Positions 33,093-42,676 are shown, numbered from the stretch's first letter. The stretch is 64,000 nt of DNA from Cohnella thailandensis (GCF_014212135.1 NZ_JACJVQ010000008.1:310001-374000); one strand, 5' to 3'. Numbers and translations: made by a program. The notes: generated from the letters alone by a model not told the origin.

Positions 33093-33977
33093 TCAGCCTT
33101 TGACGGACCCGACGGTCACCCCGCTGACGATAAAACGTTGCAGGAACGGATAGACGAAGAACACGGGAGCGATGACGATCACGGTCATCGCGAGCTTGAA
33201 CGTCTCCTTGGGAATGTCGGGAATCGGCATGCCGGTTTTGCCCGCCAGGTTGTTCAGCATCTCCGTCTTGTTCATCAGATTGTACAAGTAGTATTGCAGA
33301 GGGACGAGGTTCGGATCGCGGATGAACAGCATCGCGTTCGACCAATCGTTCCAATAGCCAAGTCCGATGAACAAGGCGATCGTCGCCAGCCCCGGTTTGG
33401 CGATCGGCAGCATAAGCGTCAGGAAGATCCGCAACTCGCCCGCCCCGTCGATTTTGCCGGACTCGATAATGGCCTCCGGAATGGACGCGAAGAAGCTTTT
33501 CATCACGAGGATATAGAACACGTTCATCAGAAGCGGCACGATCAGCGCCAGCACGTTGTCCTTCATATGATAATAGTTGACCATCAACAGATACCAAGGG
33601 ACCAGGCCCCCGCTGAAGACGGAAGTGAAGTAGATGTAGAACGAGAAATAATTGCGGTACTTGAAGTCCTTGCGGCTGATGACGTACGAAGTCAACGCCG
33701 TCAGGAAGGCGCCCAGAGAGGTTCCGGCGACGAGCACCAGCAGGGACACGCCGAAAGCGCGCAGGATGTCGCCCGGCGCCTTGAAGACCATCCGATAGCC
33801 GTCGAGACTCAGCTTCTGCGGAAGAAGCCGAAAGCCGTTCCTCACGAGCTGCTCCTCCGAGGAGAGGGAACCGCTGACGACCAGCAGCAGCGGAACGAGG
33901 CACAGGACGCACAACAGGCCGACGAACGTATAGCCGAGAGCGTTAAGCAGCAGTCGGTCCTTGGTGTTGGATATCAT
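33093..33977 (-). CDS. carbohydrate ABC transporter permease (LplC/YtcP type)
   Basis: The 294-residue protein has six membrane helices, with LLNALGYTFVGLLCVLCLVP at the start. The EAA loop appears as IIESGKIDGAGELRIFLTLMLP (parts: ESGKIDGAGE, LMLPIAKPG). The tail YPFLQRFIVSGVTVGSVKG matches its relative at 20169. AGGAGG precedes the ATG. Nine bases separate it from the partner permease, and 59 from the binding-protein gene. Confidence 0.9.
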   Translation of the reverse strand: MISNTKDRLLLNALGYTFVGLLCVLCLVPLLLVVSGSLSSEEQLVRNGFRLLPQKLSLDGYRMVFKAPGDILRAFGVSLLVLVAGTSLGAFLTALTSYVISRKDFKYRNYFSFYIYFTSVFSGGLVPWYLLMVNYYHMKDNVLALIVPLLMNVFYILVMKSFFASIPEAIIESGKIDGAGELRIFLTLMLPIAKPGLATIALFIGLGYWNDWSNAMLFIRDPNLVPLQYYLYNLMNKTEMLNNLAGKTGMPIPDIPKETFKLAMTVIVIAPVFFVYPFLQRFIVSGVTVGSVKG

Positions 33978-33986
33978 AAGGGCCTC

Positions 33987-34892
33987 CTAGAAAAGCGAAT
34001 AATCGGGCTGAACCTTGCGTACGACGGCGTTCGTGACCAGGATGATGACGAAGCAGACGACCGATTGGTACAAGCCGGTGGCGGCCGACATGCCGATGTC
34101 CTGGGAGCCGAGCAGCGAACGGAAGACGAAGGTGTCGATGACGTCCGTCGCGTCGTACAGCAAGCCGTTCGTGCCGACAAGCTGGTAGAACAGATCGAAG
34201 TTGCCGCGGAAAATATTGCCGACCGAGAGCAGCACCATGATGACGGTCGTCGGGACGATCAGCGGAAGAGTGATCCGGCGAATGCGCTGGAACACGTTCG
34301 CCCCGTCGATGGCGGCGGCTTCGTACAGGCTGCGGTCGATGCCGATGATCGCCGCGAGGTAGACGAGCGAATTGTACCCGACGTACTTCCAGTTGTTGAA
34401 GAAGAGGAGGATGTACTTCCACCAGCCCGGAGACGAATAGAAGTCCTGGGGCGGCAGCCCCATCGCCTTCAGCAGCACGTTCAGGTATCCGTAGTCGTAG
34501 TTGAACAAGTTGTAGACGATCGCGCCGACGACGACCCAGGAGAGGAAGAACGGGAACAGCAGCGTCGATTGCACCGCTTTCCTTACGAACTTTCCCCCCA
34601 TCTCCGCGATGACGATCGCGACGGCCAGCTGGAGAACGAGCCCGCTGACAATAAACGCGGCGTTGTACAGCACCGTATTCGACGTGACCAGGAGCGCCTT
34701 GCCCGAGCGGAAGAAGAACTCGAAGTTGTCGAGTCCCGCCCAAGGACTTCCGAAGATTCCTTTGTCGAAGCGATAGCTTTTGAACGCCAGCACGGTGCCC
34801 GCCATTGGCAAATAGCAGAGCAGGAAGAAGTAAACGACGGACGGAACCATCATCAGGAACAGCATTCTGTGCTTGCGGAACTCCTTGATCAT
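33987..34892 (-). CDS. carbohydrate ABC transporter permease (LplB/YteP type)
   Basis: The 301-residue protein has six helices, from LFLMMVPSVVYFFLLCYLPM onward, with GTVLAFKSYRFDKGIFGSPW after helix 1. The EAA loop is LYEAAAIDGANVFQRIRRITLP (parts: EAAAIDGAN, RRITLPL). It is the first gene of the second transporter operon and is divergent from the YesN-type regulator. Its start region shows a likely -10 overlapped by a CcpA-type site, so carbon catabolite repression is plausible. GGAGGGAG stands close before the ATG. Confidence 0.9.
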   Translation of the reverse strand: MIKEFRKHRMLFLMMVPSVVYFFLLCYLPMAGTVLAFKSYRFDKGIFGSPWAGLDNFEFFFRSGKALLVTSNTVLYNAAFIVSGLVLQLAVAIVIAEMGGKFVRKAVQSTLLFPFFLSWVVVGAIVYNLFNYDYGYLNVLLKAMGLPPQDFYSSPGWWKYILLFFNNWKYVGYNSLVYLAAIIGIDRSLYEAAAIDGANVFQRIRRITLPLIVPTTVIMVLLSVGNIFRGNFDLFYQLVGTNGLLYDATDVIDTFVFRSLLGSQDIGMSAATGLYQSVVCFVIILVTNAVVRKVQPDYSLF

Positions 34893-34973
34893 GAGCTCCC
34901 TCCGCTCTTATCGCGCATGTCTGGCATCATCCTTTGCTTACGGGAATGTGGTGGTTCGGCCTAGGTTGCCCCT

Positions 34974-34992
34974 ATTATATAAAACGCTTACA
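34974..34992 (-). promoter_or_regulatory. -10 hexamer overlapped by a cre-like site (second transporter operon)
   Basis: On the minus strand TATAAT (34974-34979) directly adjoins TGTAAGCGTTTTAT (34979-34992), which agrees with the CcpA cre consensus TGNAANCGNNNNCA except at the last two positions. The overlap with the -10 would give repression by CcpA. I find no convincing -35. Confidence 0.5.
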
Positions 34993-35066
34993 ATTCCGAG
35001 ATAGGGGGAGAAAATACGAATCGGATAGACAAAATTATAGACTTGACCGGAAGAAACGGACGGACG

Positions 35067-35094
35067 TTGCCAACTTTCGCGGATGCGTTATACT
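35067..35094 (+). promoter_or_regulatory. likely promoter of the YesN/YesM-type pair
   Basis: TTGCCA (35067-35072) and TATACT (35089-35094) are 16 bp apart, about 25 bases before the GTG start of the response regulator. Confidence 0.55.
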
Positions 35095-35118
35095 ACAGGT
35101 TATAAGGGGGAGAGAAGA

Positions 35119-36666
35119 GTGCTGAAGATGCTGATCGTGGACGACGAGCGCACGACGCGCCATACGCTGGTGAACCATATTCCGTGGCGGGAGCTCGGAA
35201 TCGGGGAGGTCGAGCAGGCGGACGACGGAATCCGCGCGCTGGAGCTTGCGAAGCGGCAGTCACCGGACATCGTGATGACCGACATCCGCATGCCTCGCTT
35301 GGACGGTCTGTCTTTCGCCCGCGAACTGAGAACTTGTCTGCCGAGAAGCAAGGTCATAATTTTAAGCGCTTACTCGGAGGTCGATTATTTGAAGTCGGCC
35401 ATCAAGCTGAACGTCGTCGATTACGTGGAGAAGCCGATCGACCTGGACGAGGTGAAGCGCGTGATCGCTTCGGCAGCAGTTGCATGCGCGGAAGAGGAGC
35501 GGCGCCGCCGCAAGGAGACCGAGGCGGTGCGCCGGGAGCTCGCCGCCCGGCTATGCGAGCCGTGTTCGGACTTCGCGCCCCTTCGCGCCGCGCTTGAAGA
35601 GTGTGCGCCGGACTTGCTGCGCTGCGGCCGCTTCCTGACGATCTCGGCCGCTTGGGACGGCCGATCCGCCGAGGGTTCTCCCACGCTTTCCCATGCCGCT
35701 CTCGAGCGGGAGCTCGAGTCCGTCTTGTTCGGAGCCGGCTTCCCCGCCCTTCTTGCTTCCCGCTCTCCCTATCAATCTGTCATTCATCTGGCCATACCCG
35801 ATTCCGCAACCGCTTCCAATGTGCTGAAGTCGGCGCTAGAGGCTTGGAACGCCCCTTCGGAAGCCGCTCGGCCGGCAATGTTCCTGGCTGCCGGTTCAGT
35901 CGAGGAATCGCCCGAGAACCTGTACCGGTCGCACGGCGGAGCGATGCAGGCGGCGGATCGGCTGTATCGAATCGGCTTCGGCGGCCGGGCCGTCTTCGGG
36001 GACGAAGCTCCTCCGGCTCCTTTCGCGATCGACGCCTTGCCGCTCGAAGACTTCGCCTCGAAGCTCCGGGAGAGCGATCCGGAGGGTGCCGCCCTCTATC
36101 TGAAGGAGCTGGAAGCGCGCATGCGTTCCGCTTCGGGCGTCTCCTCCTCCAAGTTGCGCCGCCTGTACCATTCCCTGCTGCTCGCCGCGGCCGAGAAGCT
36201 CGGCCATCCGAACGGGGAGGATGAGGCAAGCTCGCTGTGGGACCGCCTTCAGGCGTTGCCGACGCTGGCGGAGACGTCCTCCTTCGCTCTCCGGTATGTA
36301 TTCGGCTTATTCGCAAGCCAGAGCGGCCATAAGCCCGAAGGAGGAACGGTCGTCGGCAAAGCGAAGAGGTTCATCGAGCAGCGGGCGTGCGATCCGAACC
36401 TGTCGATCAGCGCGCTGGCGGATCACCTCTACCTGACCCCCTCCTATGTTTGCCTTATTTTTAAACAGGAGACCGGCGTCACGATCAATCAGTACCTGAC
36501 CTCCATCCGGATTGCGAAGGCGAAGGCGCTTATCGCGGACCCGTCCATCAAGCTGCACCGAGTGTCCGGAATGGTCGGCTACACCGACGGCAAATACTTC
36601 GCCCGGCTGTTCAAGAAGGAATGCGGATTGACGCCGTCGGACTTCCGAAGGGCGATCAACCCGTGA
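35119..36666 (+). CDS. YesN-type response regulator (receiver + AraC HTH)
   Basis: A GTG start at 35119, 8 bases behind AGGGGGA, gives 515 residues. The receiver domain shows the acidic pair in LIVDDERTT (8-9), the phosphoacceptor Asp55 in IVMTDIRMPRLDG, the Ser in IILSAYSE and Lys in YVEKPIDL (about 105). A variable middle region of about 280 residues follows. The C-terminal AraC domain (about 414-515) has LSISALADHLYLTPSYVCLIFKQETG and VSGMVGYTDGKYFARLFKKECGLTPSDFR (parts). It is divergent from the transporter operon and overlaps the histidine kinase gene by 4 bases, so it is that kinase's partner and the likely activator of the transporter. Confidence 0.92.
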   Translation: MLKMLIVDDERTTRHTLVNHIPWRELGIGEVEQADDGIRALELAKRQSPDIVMTDIRMPRLDGLSFARELRTCLPRSKVIILSAYSEVDYLKSAIKLNVVDYVEKPIDLDEVKRVIASAAVACAEEERRRRKETEAVRRELAARLCEPCSDFAPLRAALEECAPDLLRCGRFLTISAAWDGRSAEGSPTLSHAALERELESVLFGAGFPALLASRSPYQSVIHLAIPDSATASNVLKSALEAWNAPSEAARPAMFLAAGSVEESPENLYRSHGGAMQAADRLYRIGFGGRAVFGDEAPPAPFAIDALPLEDFASKLRESDPEGAALYLKELEARMRSASGVSSSKLRRLYHSLLLAAAEKLGHPNGEDEASSLWDRLQALPTLAETSSFALRYVFGLFASQSGHKPEGGTVVGKAKRFIEQRACDPNLSISALADHLYLTPSYVCLIFKQETGVTINQYLTSIRIAKAKALIADPSIKLHRVSGMVGYTDGKYFARLFKKECGLTPSDFRRAINP

Positions 36667-38408
36667 GAGGGTCGCCGTTCCGCCCGGTTTATCGCGCCAT
36701 CAGCCGCCTTAGCCTGCAGCGCAAGGTGTTTTTCTCTTACGTTGTCCTTATTCTCGTTCCGATGGCGATTCTAACCTGGTTCTCCTACCAACGAAGCGCG
36801 GAGATCGTTCGCCGCCAGACGATGCAGTCGGCCGAGCAGGTATTCGACGAAGCGGTACGTCAGCTGAACACCTTGACGGACAAGGCGATCGGCGCTCTCA
36901 ACACCGTCTCCCTGGATGGCCAGATCAACGCCATTCTCGCGACCGACGCGGACCGCTACGAGATTCCTACGCAAATGACGGACTATAACAAGATAACGCC
37001 TTTCCTGCAAAATATCGAGAAGTCCCAAGGAGTTTACCGGGTACGTCTGTATATCGACGACAGATTCGTCTACTCGAACGACGGGGCGCGTCTCTCCCCT
37101 TTGTCCGAGCTGGATAACGAAGCCTGGCATGGCCGAATGGCGGCTTCCGGCCAATCCGCGTATTGGTTCGTCCCCCGCCGGGAAGCCGGCTCCGTTCCGG
37201 TCGTCTCCGTCGCGCGCACGATCTGGAACCTCCTGGACTTCACCGACCCGGTCGGCGTGGCCCGGGTCGATATCCCGCTCTCCGATCTAGAGCGAATCGT
37301 GAAGGAAGCGCAGCTTACCGCCTCCAGCTATGCTTTTCTTCGCGACGAAGGATCGGGCGAGTCCGTCGCCGCATCCCTCTCGGGTATCGAGGACTTGGAG
37401 GCGGCGAACGAGCGGTCCGACCGGGAGTTGCTGACCCGCACCGCCGCCATTCCCGGAACCGCTTGGTCGCTCGTCTCCCGCGTCTCGCTTCAAGAAGCGC
37501 TTCGCCCGCTGACGGACCTGCGCAACCGGATGATCGCCATGATGCTCGTCATTACGGCGATCTCCTATGTCGTGGCCTATTTCTATTCGAAGCTGAGCAC
37601 GGTCCGAATCAAGCGATTGTCTTCCCGCATGCGCCTCGTTCAGAACGGCGAACTTCCGGCCGTCATGTCCGTAAGCGGCAAGGACGAGATCGGGGAGCTG
37701 ACGGAGAGCTTCAATTTTATGGTCCGGCGAATGGACGGACTCGTGCAGGAGAAGTTCCGCATGGGCAAGGAGCTTAAGAACGCCGAGCTGAGAACGCTTC
37801 AGGCGCAGATCAACCCTCACCTGCTGTACAACTCGCTCGACACGATCAATTGCCTGGCCATCGAGCATCAGGTTCCGGACATCTCGCGCATGGTCTTGTC
37901 GCTGACCCGATTCTACAAGCTGGGCCTCTCCAAAGGCAAAGAGCTCGTGCCCCTTCGGGCCGAGCTTCAGCATATCCGCGCGTACGTCGGCATTATGAAC
38001 ATGCGATACGACGAGGCGATCGGGTTGACCTTCGAGGTGCCTCCCGAGCTCGAGGACTGCCTCGTGCTCCGCACGATCCTGCAGCCTATCGTCGAGAACT
38101 CGGTGCTCCACGGCATCATGGAGACCGAGCGCAAGCGCGGCTCCATCGCGATAACCGCGGAGAGAGAGGATGCCCACACCCTTGTCCTGCAGATCGCGGA
38201 CGACGGGAAAGGAATTCCTCCGTCCAAACTCGCGGGGCTTCTGGATCGGCCCTCCTCGGAGGATCCCGAAGGCGGGGGCTTCGGCCTGATCAACGTGAAC
38301 GACCGGATTCAACTGACCTTCGGGGAGGAGTTCGGCCTATCCGTTCATTCCGAAGGAGAAGGCGGCACCTCCGTCCGGCTGCGATTGCCGATCGTGGAGG
38401 CGGCTTAA
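36663..38408 (+). CDS. YesM-type sensor histidine kinase
   Basis: The GTG at 36663 overlaps the TGA of the regulator gene (GTGA) and gives 581 residues. A membrane helix at about 21-43 ([18 protein letters not shown]), an extracellular sensor of about 240 residues and a second helix at about 286-308 are followed by a HAMP domain with [14 protein letters not shown]. The His_kinase motif [16 protein letters not shown] carries the phosphorylated His386, as in the YesM/LytS family. [12 protein letters not shown] and ADDGKGIPP are the ATPase N and G boxes. It probably senses an extracellular sugar or its binding protein. It ends convergent with the MFS gene; the two stops share TTAA, leaving no room for a terminator. 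Confidence 0.92.
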   Translation: MRGSPFRPVYRAISRLSLQRKVFFSYVVLILVPMAILTWFSYQRSAEIVRRQTMQSAEQVFDEAVRQLNTLTDKAIGALNTVSLDGQINAILATDADRYEIPTQMTDYNKITPFLQNIEKSQGVYRVRLYIDDRFVYSNDGARLSPLSELDNEAWHGRMAASGQSAYWFVPRREAGSVPVVSVARTIWNLLDFTDPVGVARVDIPLSDLERIVKEAQLTASSYAFLRDEGSGESVAASLSGIEDLEAANERSDRELLTRTAAIPGTAWSLVSRVSLQEALRPLTDLRNRMIAMMLVITAISYVVAYFYSKLSTVRIKRLSSRMRLVQNGELPAVMSVSGKDEIGELTESFNFMVRRMDGLVQEKFRMGKELKNAELRTLQAQINPHLLYNSLDTINCLAIEHQVPDISRMVLSLTRFYKLGLSKGKELVPLRAELQHIRAYVGIMNMRYDEAIGLTFEVPPELEDCLVLRTILQPIVENSVLHGIMETERKRGSIAITAEREDAHTLVLQIADDGKGIPPSKLAGLLDRPSSEDPEGGGFGLINVNDRIQLTFGEEFGLSVHSEGEGGTSVRLRLPIVEAA

Positions 38409-39610
38409 GCTTGGCGCTTCCTCTCCGTCGCGTAATAAACCAAAGCCAACGCCGGCAAAGCGATGCCGATCGCCAAAGCCGCCTTCCAGCCGCCCGCCGC
38501 GTACGCCCATCCGCCGAGCGCGGAACCAAGGGCGCCCCCGGCGAAGAAAATCGCCATGAACAAGCCGTTCAGACGGCTGCGCACCTCGTCTCCCAGAGAG
38601 AAAATCGCTCTCTGGCTAAGAACCAGGTTCGCCGATACTCCCATGTCGAGCACGACGGCCGCGACGACGAGAAGAATAAGCGCGAACGTCGAGCCTCCTT
38701 GATCGAGCAGAGGGGCGGCGATCGAGAGAAGAACGAGAGCAAGCGCGATACCGGTCGCGGGACGAATCCAGCCCCGGTCCGCGAGGCGGCCGGCAACGGG
38801 CGCGGCTAATGCGCCGGATACCCCGACCAAAGCGAACAGAGCGACTTCCTGCTGGGAGAAACGGAACGTCGGACCGGTCAAGTAAAGGGGAACCGTCGTC
38901 CAGAACAAGCTGAACGTTCCGAATACGGAAGCGTGGTAGAGGGCTCTGCGCCGCAGGATCGGCGTTGTCTTCAGAAGCTGCATCATCGAACCGATCAGCG
39001 CCGAATAACGGACGGCGGCCGTCGGCTTCCGGGACGGAAGCGCCCGGGCCAGCACCAGCGCCAAGACGAGAATCGCCGCCGCGGACAAGTAGTAAACGGC
39101 TCTCCAGCCCATGTATTCCGCGACCATGCTCGATACGGGACGAGCCAGCATGATCCCGAGAAGCAGTCCGCTCATGACGTTGCCGACGTTGCGGCCGCGC
39201 GTCGCTTCCGGCGACAGATGCGCCGCGTAAGGGACAAGAACCTGGGCGGCGACGGAGCTCACCCCGATCAGCATGGAAACGCCAAGGAACAAGGCGGACT
39301 GGTGAACGACACCGCCGATCGCCAGAACGATAGCCGCGAGAACCAGCAGGGTAACGACCAGCTTGCGGTTCTCCAAGATATCCCCCAGAGGAACGAGGAA
39401 CAACAGCCCCAGGCCGTAGCCGATCTGCGACAGCGTGACGATGAGGCCCGCCGCTCCGGAGGACAGCCCGAGATCCTCGCTGATCGGTCCTATCAAAGGC
39501 TGGGCGTAATAAAGATTGGCGGCGATCAGGCCGCAGGCGGCGGCAAGGATGAAGATGATTCCCGGCGAGAAGGTTTTCTCGGCGGCTTGATGATTTTCGA
39601 TTGCGCTCAT
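38405..39610 (-). CDS. MFS transporter (drug/metabolite efflux type)
   Basis: Starting at ATG 39610 behind AAAGGAG, the protein has 401 residues and about 12 membrane helices. Helix 1 is [21 protein letters not shown] (cited in parts: [21 protein letters not shown]). The MFS loop 2-3 motif appears as [13 protein letters not shown], with the second half repeating as [28 protein letters not shown] is typical of the YnfM/YgaY-like subgroup. It is 80 bases after the TetR gene on the same strand, which argues for co-transcription and TetR control. The substrate is unknown. Confidence 0.88.
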   Translation of the reverse strand: MSAIENHQAAEKTFSPGIIFILAAACGLIAANLYYAQPLIGPISEDLGLSSGAAGLIVTLSQIGYGLGLLFLVPLGDILENRKLVVTLLVLAAIVLAIGGVVHQSALFLGVSMLIGVSSVAAQVLVPYAAHLSPEATRGRNVGNVMSGLLLGIMLARPVSSMVAEYMGWRAVYYLSAAAILVLALVLARALPSRKPTAAVRYSALIGSMMQLLKTTPILRRRALYHASVFGTFSLFWTTVPLYLTGPTFRFSQQEVALFALVGVSGALAAPVAGRLADRGWIRPATGIALALVLLSIAAPLLDQGGSTFALILLVVAAVVLDMGVSANLVLSQRAIFSLGDEVRSRLNGLFMAIFFAGGALGSALGGWAYAAGGWKAALAIGIALPALALVYYATERKRQA

Positions 39611-39690
39611 GTTTAAGCTCCTTTGCTTTACGGTCAAGCCGTTTACTGGAATGATCGTTCCGATAATTTCAAAAAAATAGGCCGCCCCGG

Positions 39691-40233
39691 CTATAGCATG
39701 GCAAGCACGGCCTCGATCATTTCGTCGTAAATTTGCCGGTCCGGCTTCATCTTGGAGACGACGTTGATTCCGTGATTCAGGTTAAGCAGCAGGATCGCCA
39801 TCGTCTTGACGTCTTTGTCCGGGGAGATCTCTCCCGTCTGCTGCCCTCTCTTAATGGCATCGGCGAAGCACTCTTCCAACCCGTCGAAGCTGTCTTTGAT
39901 CGCGGCCCGCACCCGCTCGTCCGGCGAATCCATGCCGACGGTCGCGTTCGTGATCAGGCAGCTATTAGGCAGAGCTTCATCCAAAGCGTCGGCGATATGC
40001 CGATCGAAGTATTGGCGGATGCCGTCCTTCGCGGACGCCGCGTTCTTCACGAAGCTTCTCTTGATTAAGCCTCTTCTCTTATACAGCTCGATCGCTTCCA
40101 AGTAGAGCGATTCCTTATCCGCGAAGGTCTCGTACAAGCTGGATCGGCTGAGGCCCATGGCTTGCAGCAAATCGGGAATGCTGGCCGCTTCGAAGCCCTT
40201 CTCCCAGAACACCAGCATCGCCTTGTGGAGCAC
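39691..40233 (-). CDS. TetR/AcrR family regulator, probably starting upstream at an ATC codon
   Basis: From the first canonical start (GTG 40233) it has 180 residues, with a TetR helix-turn-helix [25 protein letters not shown] and a C-terminal domain of the TetR_C_16-like kind. That start removes most of the first DNA-binding helix. The frame is open upstream through [20 protein letters not shown], which matches what this family normally has. The codon where the Met of MGRN would be is ATC at 40264-40266, with AAGGGGG 8 bases before it. I therefore suspect ATC initiation (or an ATG changed to ATC), giving 191 residues. It is co-oriented with the MFS gene and likely represses it. Confidence 0.78.
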   Translation of the reverse strand: MLHKAMLVFWEKGFEAASIPDLLQAMGLSRSSLYETFADKESLYLEAIELYKRRGLIKRSFVKNAASAKDGIRQYFDRHIADALDEALPNSCLITNATVGMDSPDERVRAAIKDSFDGLEECFADAIKRGQQTGEISPDKDVKTMAILLLNLNHGINVVSKMKPDRQIYDEMIEAVLAML

Positions 40234-40291
40234 CTGCTCCCTGTCGAATTCCTTGTTGCGTCCGATGGCGGGTTCCCCCTTTCGTAAACCT

Positions 40292-40337
40292 AGTATAGCT
40301 TTTCGGGAACGAGTAGTCCAGTATTTTTAAGAATACT
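40292..40337 (-). promoter_or_regulatory. promoter and possible operator of the TetR-MFS unit
   Basis: On the minus strand TGGACT and TATACT (-10 at 40292-40297) are 17 bp apart. Just upstream, AGTATTCTTAAAAATACT (40320-40337) is a dyad with 6-bp perfect arms that could bind the TetR protein. Confidence 0.45.
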
Positions 40338-40450
40338 TTAGCTAAAAGCACCCCGTCAGCAGGCGCCCCCGCTTTAAATCGATTCCGTTCCTTATTTAGT
40401 CACTATTTCAAAGGTCCGCCCTACAACGCGCCGTAGGTCGTTTTTGCGCA

Positions 40451-40497
40451 GAAAAAAAAGCCCCATGGAAACGGCATGCCGCATCGCTAGGGCTTTA
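40451..40497 (-). terminator. terminator of the AT-rich orphan gene
   Basis: On the minus strand AAAGCCC pairs with GGGGCTTT and an inner GGCATGCC palindrome. A run of eight T residues follows. It lies about 55 bases past the stop at 40553. Confidence 0.75.
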
Positions 40498-40552
40498 CGG
40501 GTGGCTGATTTACGCGAAAAAATTATCTTATGTAACCTATGAACGAAGAGTA

Positions 40553-41143
40553 TTATTTCCGTTTATGCTTTGTGTTTCTAGGGGGTAAGATGTCCCCGTA
40601 CTTTTCACTTAAGTAATTTGCTCGTTCACTAATTTCTTCATTTGCAAATCCAACATACTTCTTGGCCATCTCTCCATTGTATTGGATAATTTTTTTATTC
40701 TTGAAATCATATTCAACTACACTATCCGTTTCAACGGCAACCCTTTGATGCTCCCTAACTGCTTTCGTAAATTCATCCGCTTCCTTTGCTTTTAGATCAG
40801 ATAGCTTACGAATTGCTACTGAAGGAGCGAGTTTTATTAGATCCCAAGTAACGGCATCCCCGACATAATCCCAAAGATCTTTGGCCTGCGTATAAATAAA
40901 ACGAGAAATATTATGTACATACTCTAAAACAACGGGGTCTCCTAGGAATTCAAATATGTAGGAACCACGACTTACTCGTACCAACTGTAAATCATAAGGA
41001 GAGTCTAAATAATCCTGAATTATTCTATACATAACTGCAGTCTGGGTAATTACAATTCCGACTTGTTCCGCAGTCAGACTAGAAGATGAATAGCGAATGG
41101 TAAACTTTTGTAGCTCCTTCTCGCTGTATTCGAAATTATCCAC
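40553..41143 (-). CDS. AT-rich orphan gene, hypothetical protein
   Basis: From GTG 41143, with GAGAGGG 9 bases upstream, the protein has 196 residues; a TTG at 41161 would add six. I do not recognise the family. It is soluble, with no signal peptide or membrane helix. A mid-protein segment (RVSRGSYIFEFLGDPVVLEYVHNI) looks mixed alpha/beta, and the C-terminus is basic (PPRNTKHKRK). Base composition is clearly lower in GC (roughly 40 % in lines I counted) than the ~60 % of its neighbours, which suggests recent transfer. It stands alone between two terminators. A defence or mobile-element cargo role is possible but nothing in the sequence shows it. Confidence 0.65.
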   Translation of the reverse strand: MDNFEYSEKELQKFTIRYSSSSLTAEQVGIVITQTAVMYRIIQDYLDSPYDLQLVRVSRGSYIFEFLGDPVVLEYVHNISRFIYTQAKDLWDYVGDAVTWDLIKLAPSVAIRKLSDLKAKEADEFTKAVREHQRVAVETDSVVEYDFKNKKIIQYNGEMAKKYVGFANEEISERANYLSEKYGDILPPRNTKHKRK

Positions 41144-41202
41144 TGGATCATTCCCTCTCAATTTTTTTATCCATTCCTTATTTTAGGAGGGAGGGCTAGT
41201 TG

Positions 41203-41355
41203 ATGCAAAGAAATATTAATGGCATTATGACTCGCAAGCGCGAAACCCGCTCTCTCGATGCTGCTGTAGTCGCCTCTGTTACCCACAGAATGAGATATCA
41301 CATTGTAACAGCGATTCTTTTTTCATGTTTACTTATGCCAACTCGAGTTCGGTAG
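41203..41355 (+). CDS. possible small basic protein (50 aa)
   Basis: An ATG at 41203 follows GGAGGGAGGG at 7 bases, one of the strongest ribosome binding sites in the window. The frame encodes 50 residues: a basic N-terminal half (TRKRETRSLD) and a hydrophobic stretch (YHIVTAILFSCLLMP), possibly one membrane helix. It ends 7 bases before a terminator hairpin. It is divergent from the AT-rich orphan gene. No homolog is recognised, and small frames occur by chance. Confidence 0.3.
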   Translation: MQRNINGIMTRKRETRSLDAAVVASVTHRMRYHIVTAILFSCLLMPTRVR

Positions 41356-41396
41356 AAAATAAAGCGCCGATTTCCTAGTTAGGATCGTCGGCGCTG
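41355..41396 (-). terminator. terminator of the serine dehydratase operon
   Basis: On the minus strand AGCGCCGA and TCGGCGCT form the outer stem, with an inner CCTA/TAGG pair, followed by TTATTTTC. It is about 40 bases past the M20 gene stop. Confidence 0.75.
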
Positions 41397-41437
41397 CTTC
41401 GTTGCGTTTTCCGCTATGCAAATAAACAGAGCCTACT

Positions 41438-42676
41438 TCAATTGCTCGTTCTTGTTTTTTGTTTGCTTAATCTCTTCAACGCGATCCCGGCCAGCAAAGC
41501 CATGCCGATCGGGATGCATTCCTCGTGAAGCTTGAACTTCGGATGGTGCAGGCCGTACGCATGCTCCGCATCCTCCTGCGGACCGGAGCCGAGCCAGAAG
41601 AAGCAGCCCGGCCGTTCCTCGAGATAAAGCGAGAAGTCCTCTCCCGCCAGCGTCGGATCGGCGACGCCGCGGTTCTCCGCGCCGATAATTCCGTCGATCG
41701 CCGCTTCGACGAACCTTGCGTTCTCCTCATGGTTGACCAACACGGGAACCTGATGGATATAACGGAGCTCCGCAGCGCAGCGATGGGCGGCGGCGATCCC
41801 TTGCACGATGCGCGCGAGCGCGGAGGGCAATATCTTCTGCACGCCCGGATCGAACGTTCGGATCGTTCCGCTGAGCCGGCATGTCTGCGGGATGACGTTG
41901 TTCGCCTCGCCCGCGTGGATGGAGCCGATCGTGACGACGACCGGGGAAAAGGGCGACACCTCGCGGCTGACGAGACTCTGAAGCGACTGAATGAGCGCGG
42001 CCGCGCAAACGATCGGGTCGATTCCCTGGTTCGGGATCGCTCCGTGCGCTCCACGGCCCTCGAGATCGATCTCGATCCGGTCGACGGAGCCCATCATCGC
42101 CCCGCTTCGCGTCGCGACCCGGCCGGCCGCGAGCGTAGGAAGGTTGTGGAGCCCGTAGATCTCGGCGACTCCCTCCAGCGCTCCCGCTTCCATCATCGCC
42201 CGCGCTCCGGCATTGATCTCTTCGGCCGGCTGGAACAGCAGCCGGACCGAACCTCCGAAGCCGCGAGGAGTTTGAGCGAGCAGCTCCGCCGCGCCGAGCA
42301 GGATGGCCGTATGCGCGTCATGCCCGCAGGCATGCATGAGGCCGGGCCGCTCCGACGCGAAGGCGACGTCCGCCTCTTCCTGAATGGGGAGCGCGTCCAT
42401 GTCGGCGCGCAGCGCGATCGTCGGCCCCGGCCGATCGCCGAAGATCTCGGCGACGATTCCATGTCCGCCGACTTCGGCGCGATAAGCGATTCCGAGCCGT
42501 TCCAGGTGCCGCGAGACGGCGCGCGCCGTCTCGCTCTCCTGCAGGCTTAGCTCCGGACGACGGTGCAGCTCCCGGCGGAACTCGATCCACTTGCCCGCTT
42601 TCTCGTGGGCTCTCACGAGCAGTCGGCTCAAGTTGTTACTGTCGCTTACGTCGTTCCAATGGCTTTGATCGCTCAT
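41438..42676 (-). CDS. M20 family amidohydrolase / N-acyl amino acid aminoacylase
   Basis: Starting at ATG 42676, which overlaps the stop of the serine dehydratase alpha gene (ATGA), the protein has 412 residues. The reading frame is open further upstream but only as the shadow of that gene. Metal and catalytic motifs are LRADMDALPIQEE (metal Asp), MHACGHDAHTAILLGAA (metal His), FQPAEEINAGARAMM (catalytic Glu pair) and the late GVADPTLAGEDFSLYLE (metal Glu/His region). The family cleaves N-acyl or N-acetyl amino acids, using zinc or manganese. It ends the operon, so an acylated serine or related amino acid is a possible substrate. Confidence 0.88.
   Translation of the reverse strand: MSDQSHWNDVSDSNNLSRLLVRAHEKAGKWIEFRRELHRRPELSLQESETARAVSRHLERLGIAYRAEVGGHGIVAEIFGDRPGPTIALRADMDALPIQEEADVAFASERPGLMHACGHDAHTAILLGAAELLAQTPRGFGGSVRLLFQPAEEINAGARAMMEAGALEGVAEIYGLHNLPTLAAGRVATRSGAMMGSVDRIEIDLEGRGAHGAIPNQGIDPIVCAAALIQSLQSLVSREVSPFSPVVVTIGSIHAGEANNVIPQTCRLSGTIRTFDPGVQKILPSALARIVQGIAAAHRCAAELRYIHQVPVLVNHEENARFVEAAIDGIIGAENRGVADPTLAGEDFSLYLEERPGCFFWLGSGPQEDAEHAYGLHHPKFKLHEECIPIGMALLAGIALKRLSKQKTRTSN

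Noticed and set aside
33034..33912. N-terminal extension of the second binding protein
   Set aside because: The frame is open, but it overlaps the permease gene; ATG 33033 has a strong ribosome binding site and starts the lipoprotein signal.
33081..34964. 627-codon open frame on the plus strand
   Set aside because: It is antisense to both permease genes of the second transporter and has no ribosome binding site or domain.
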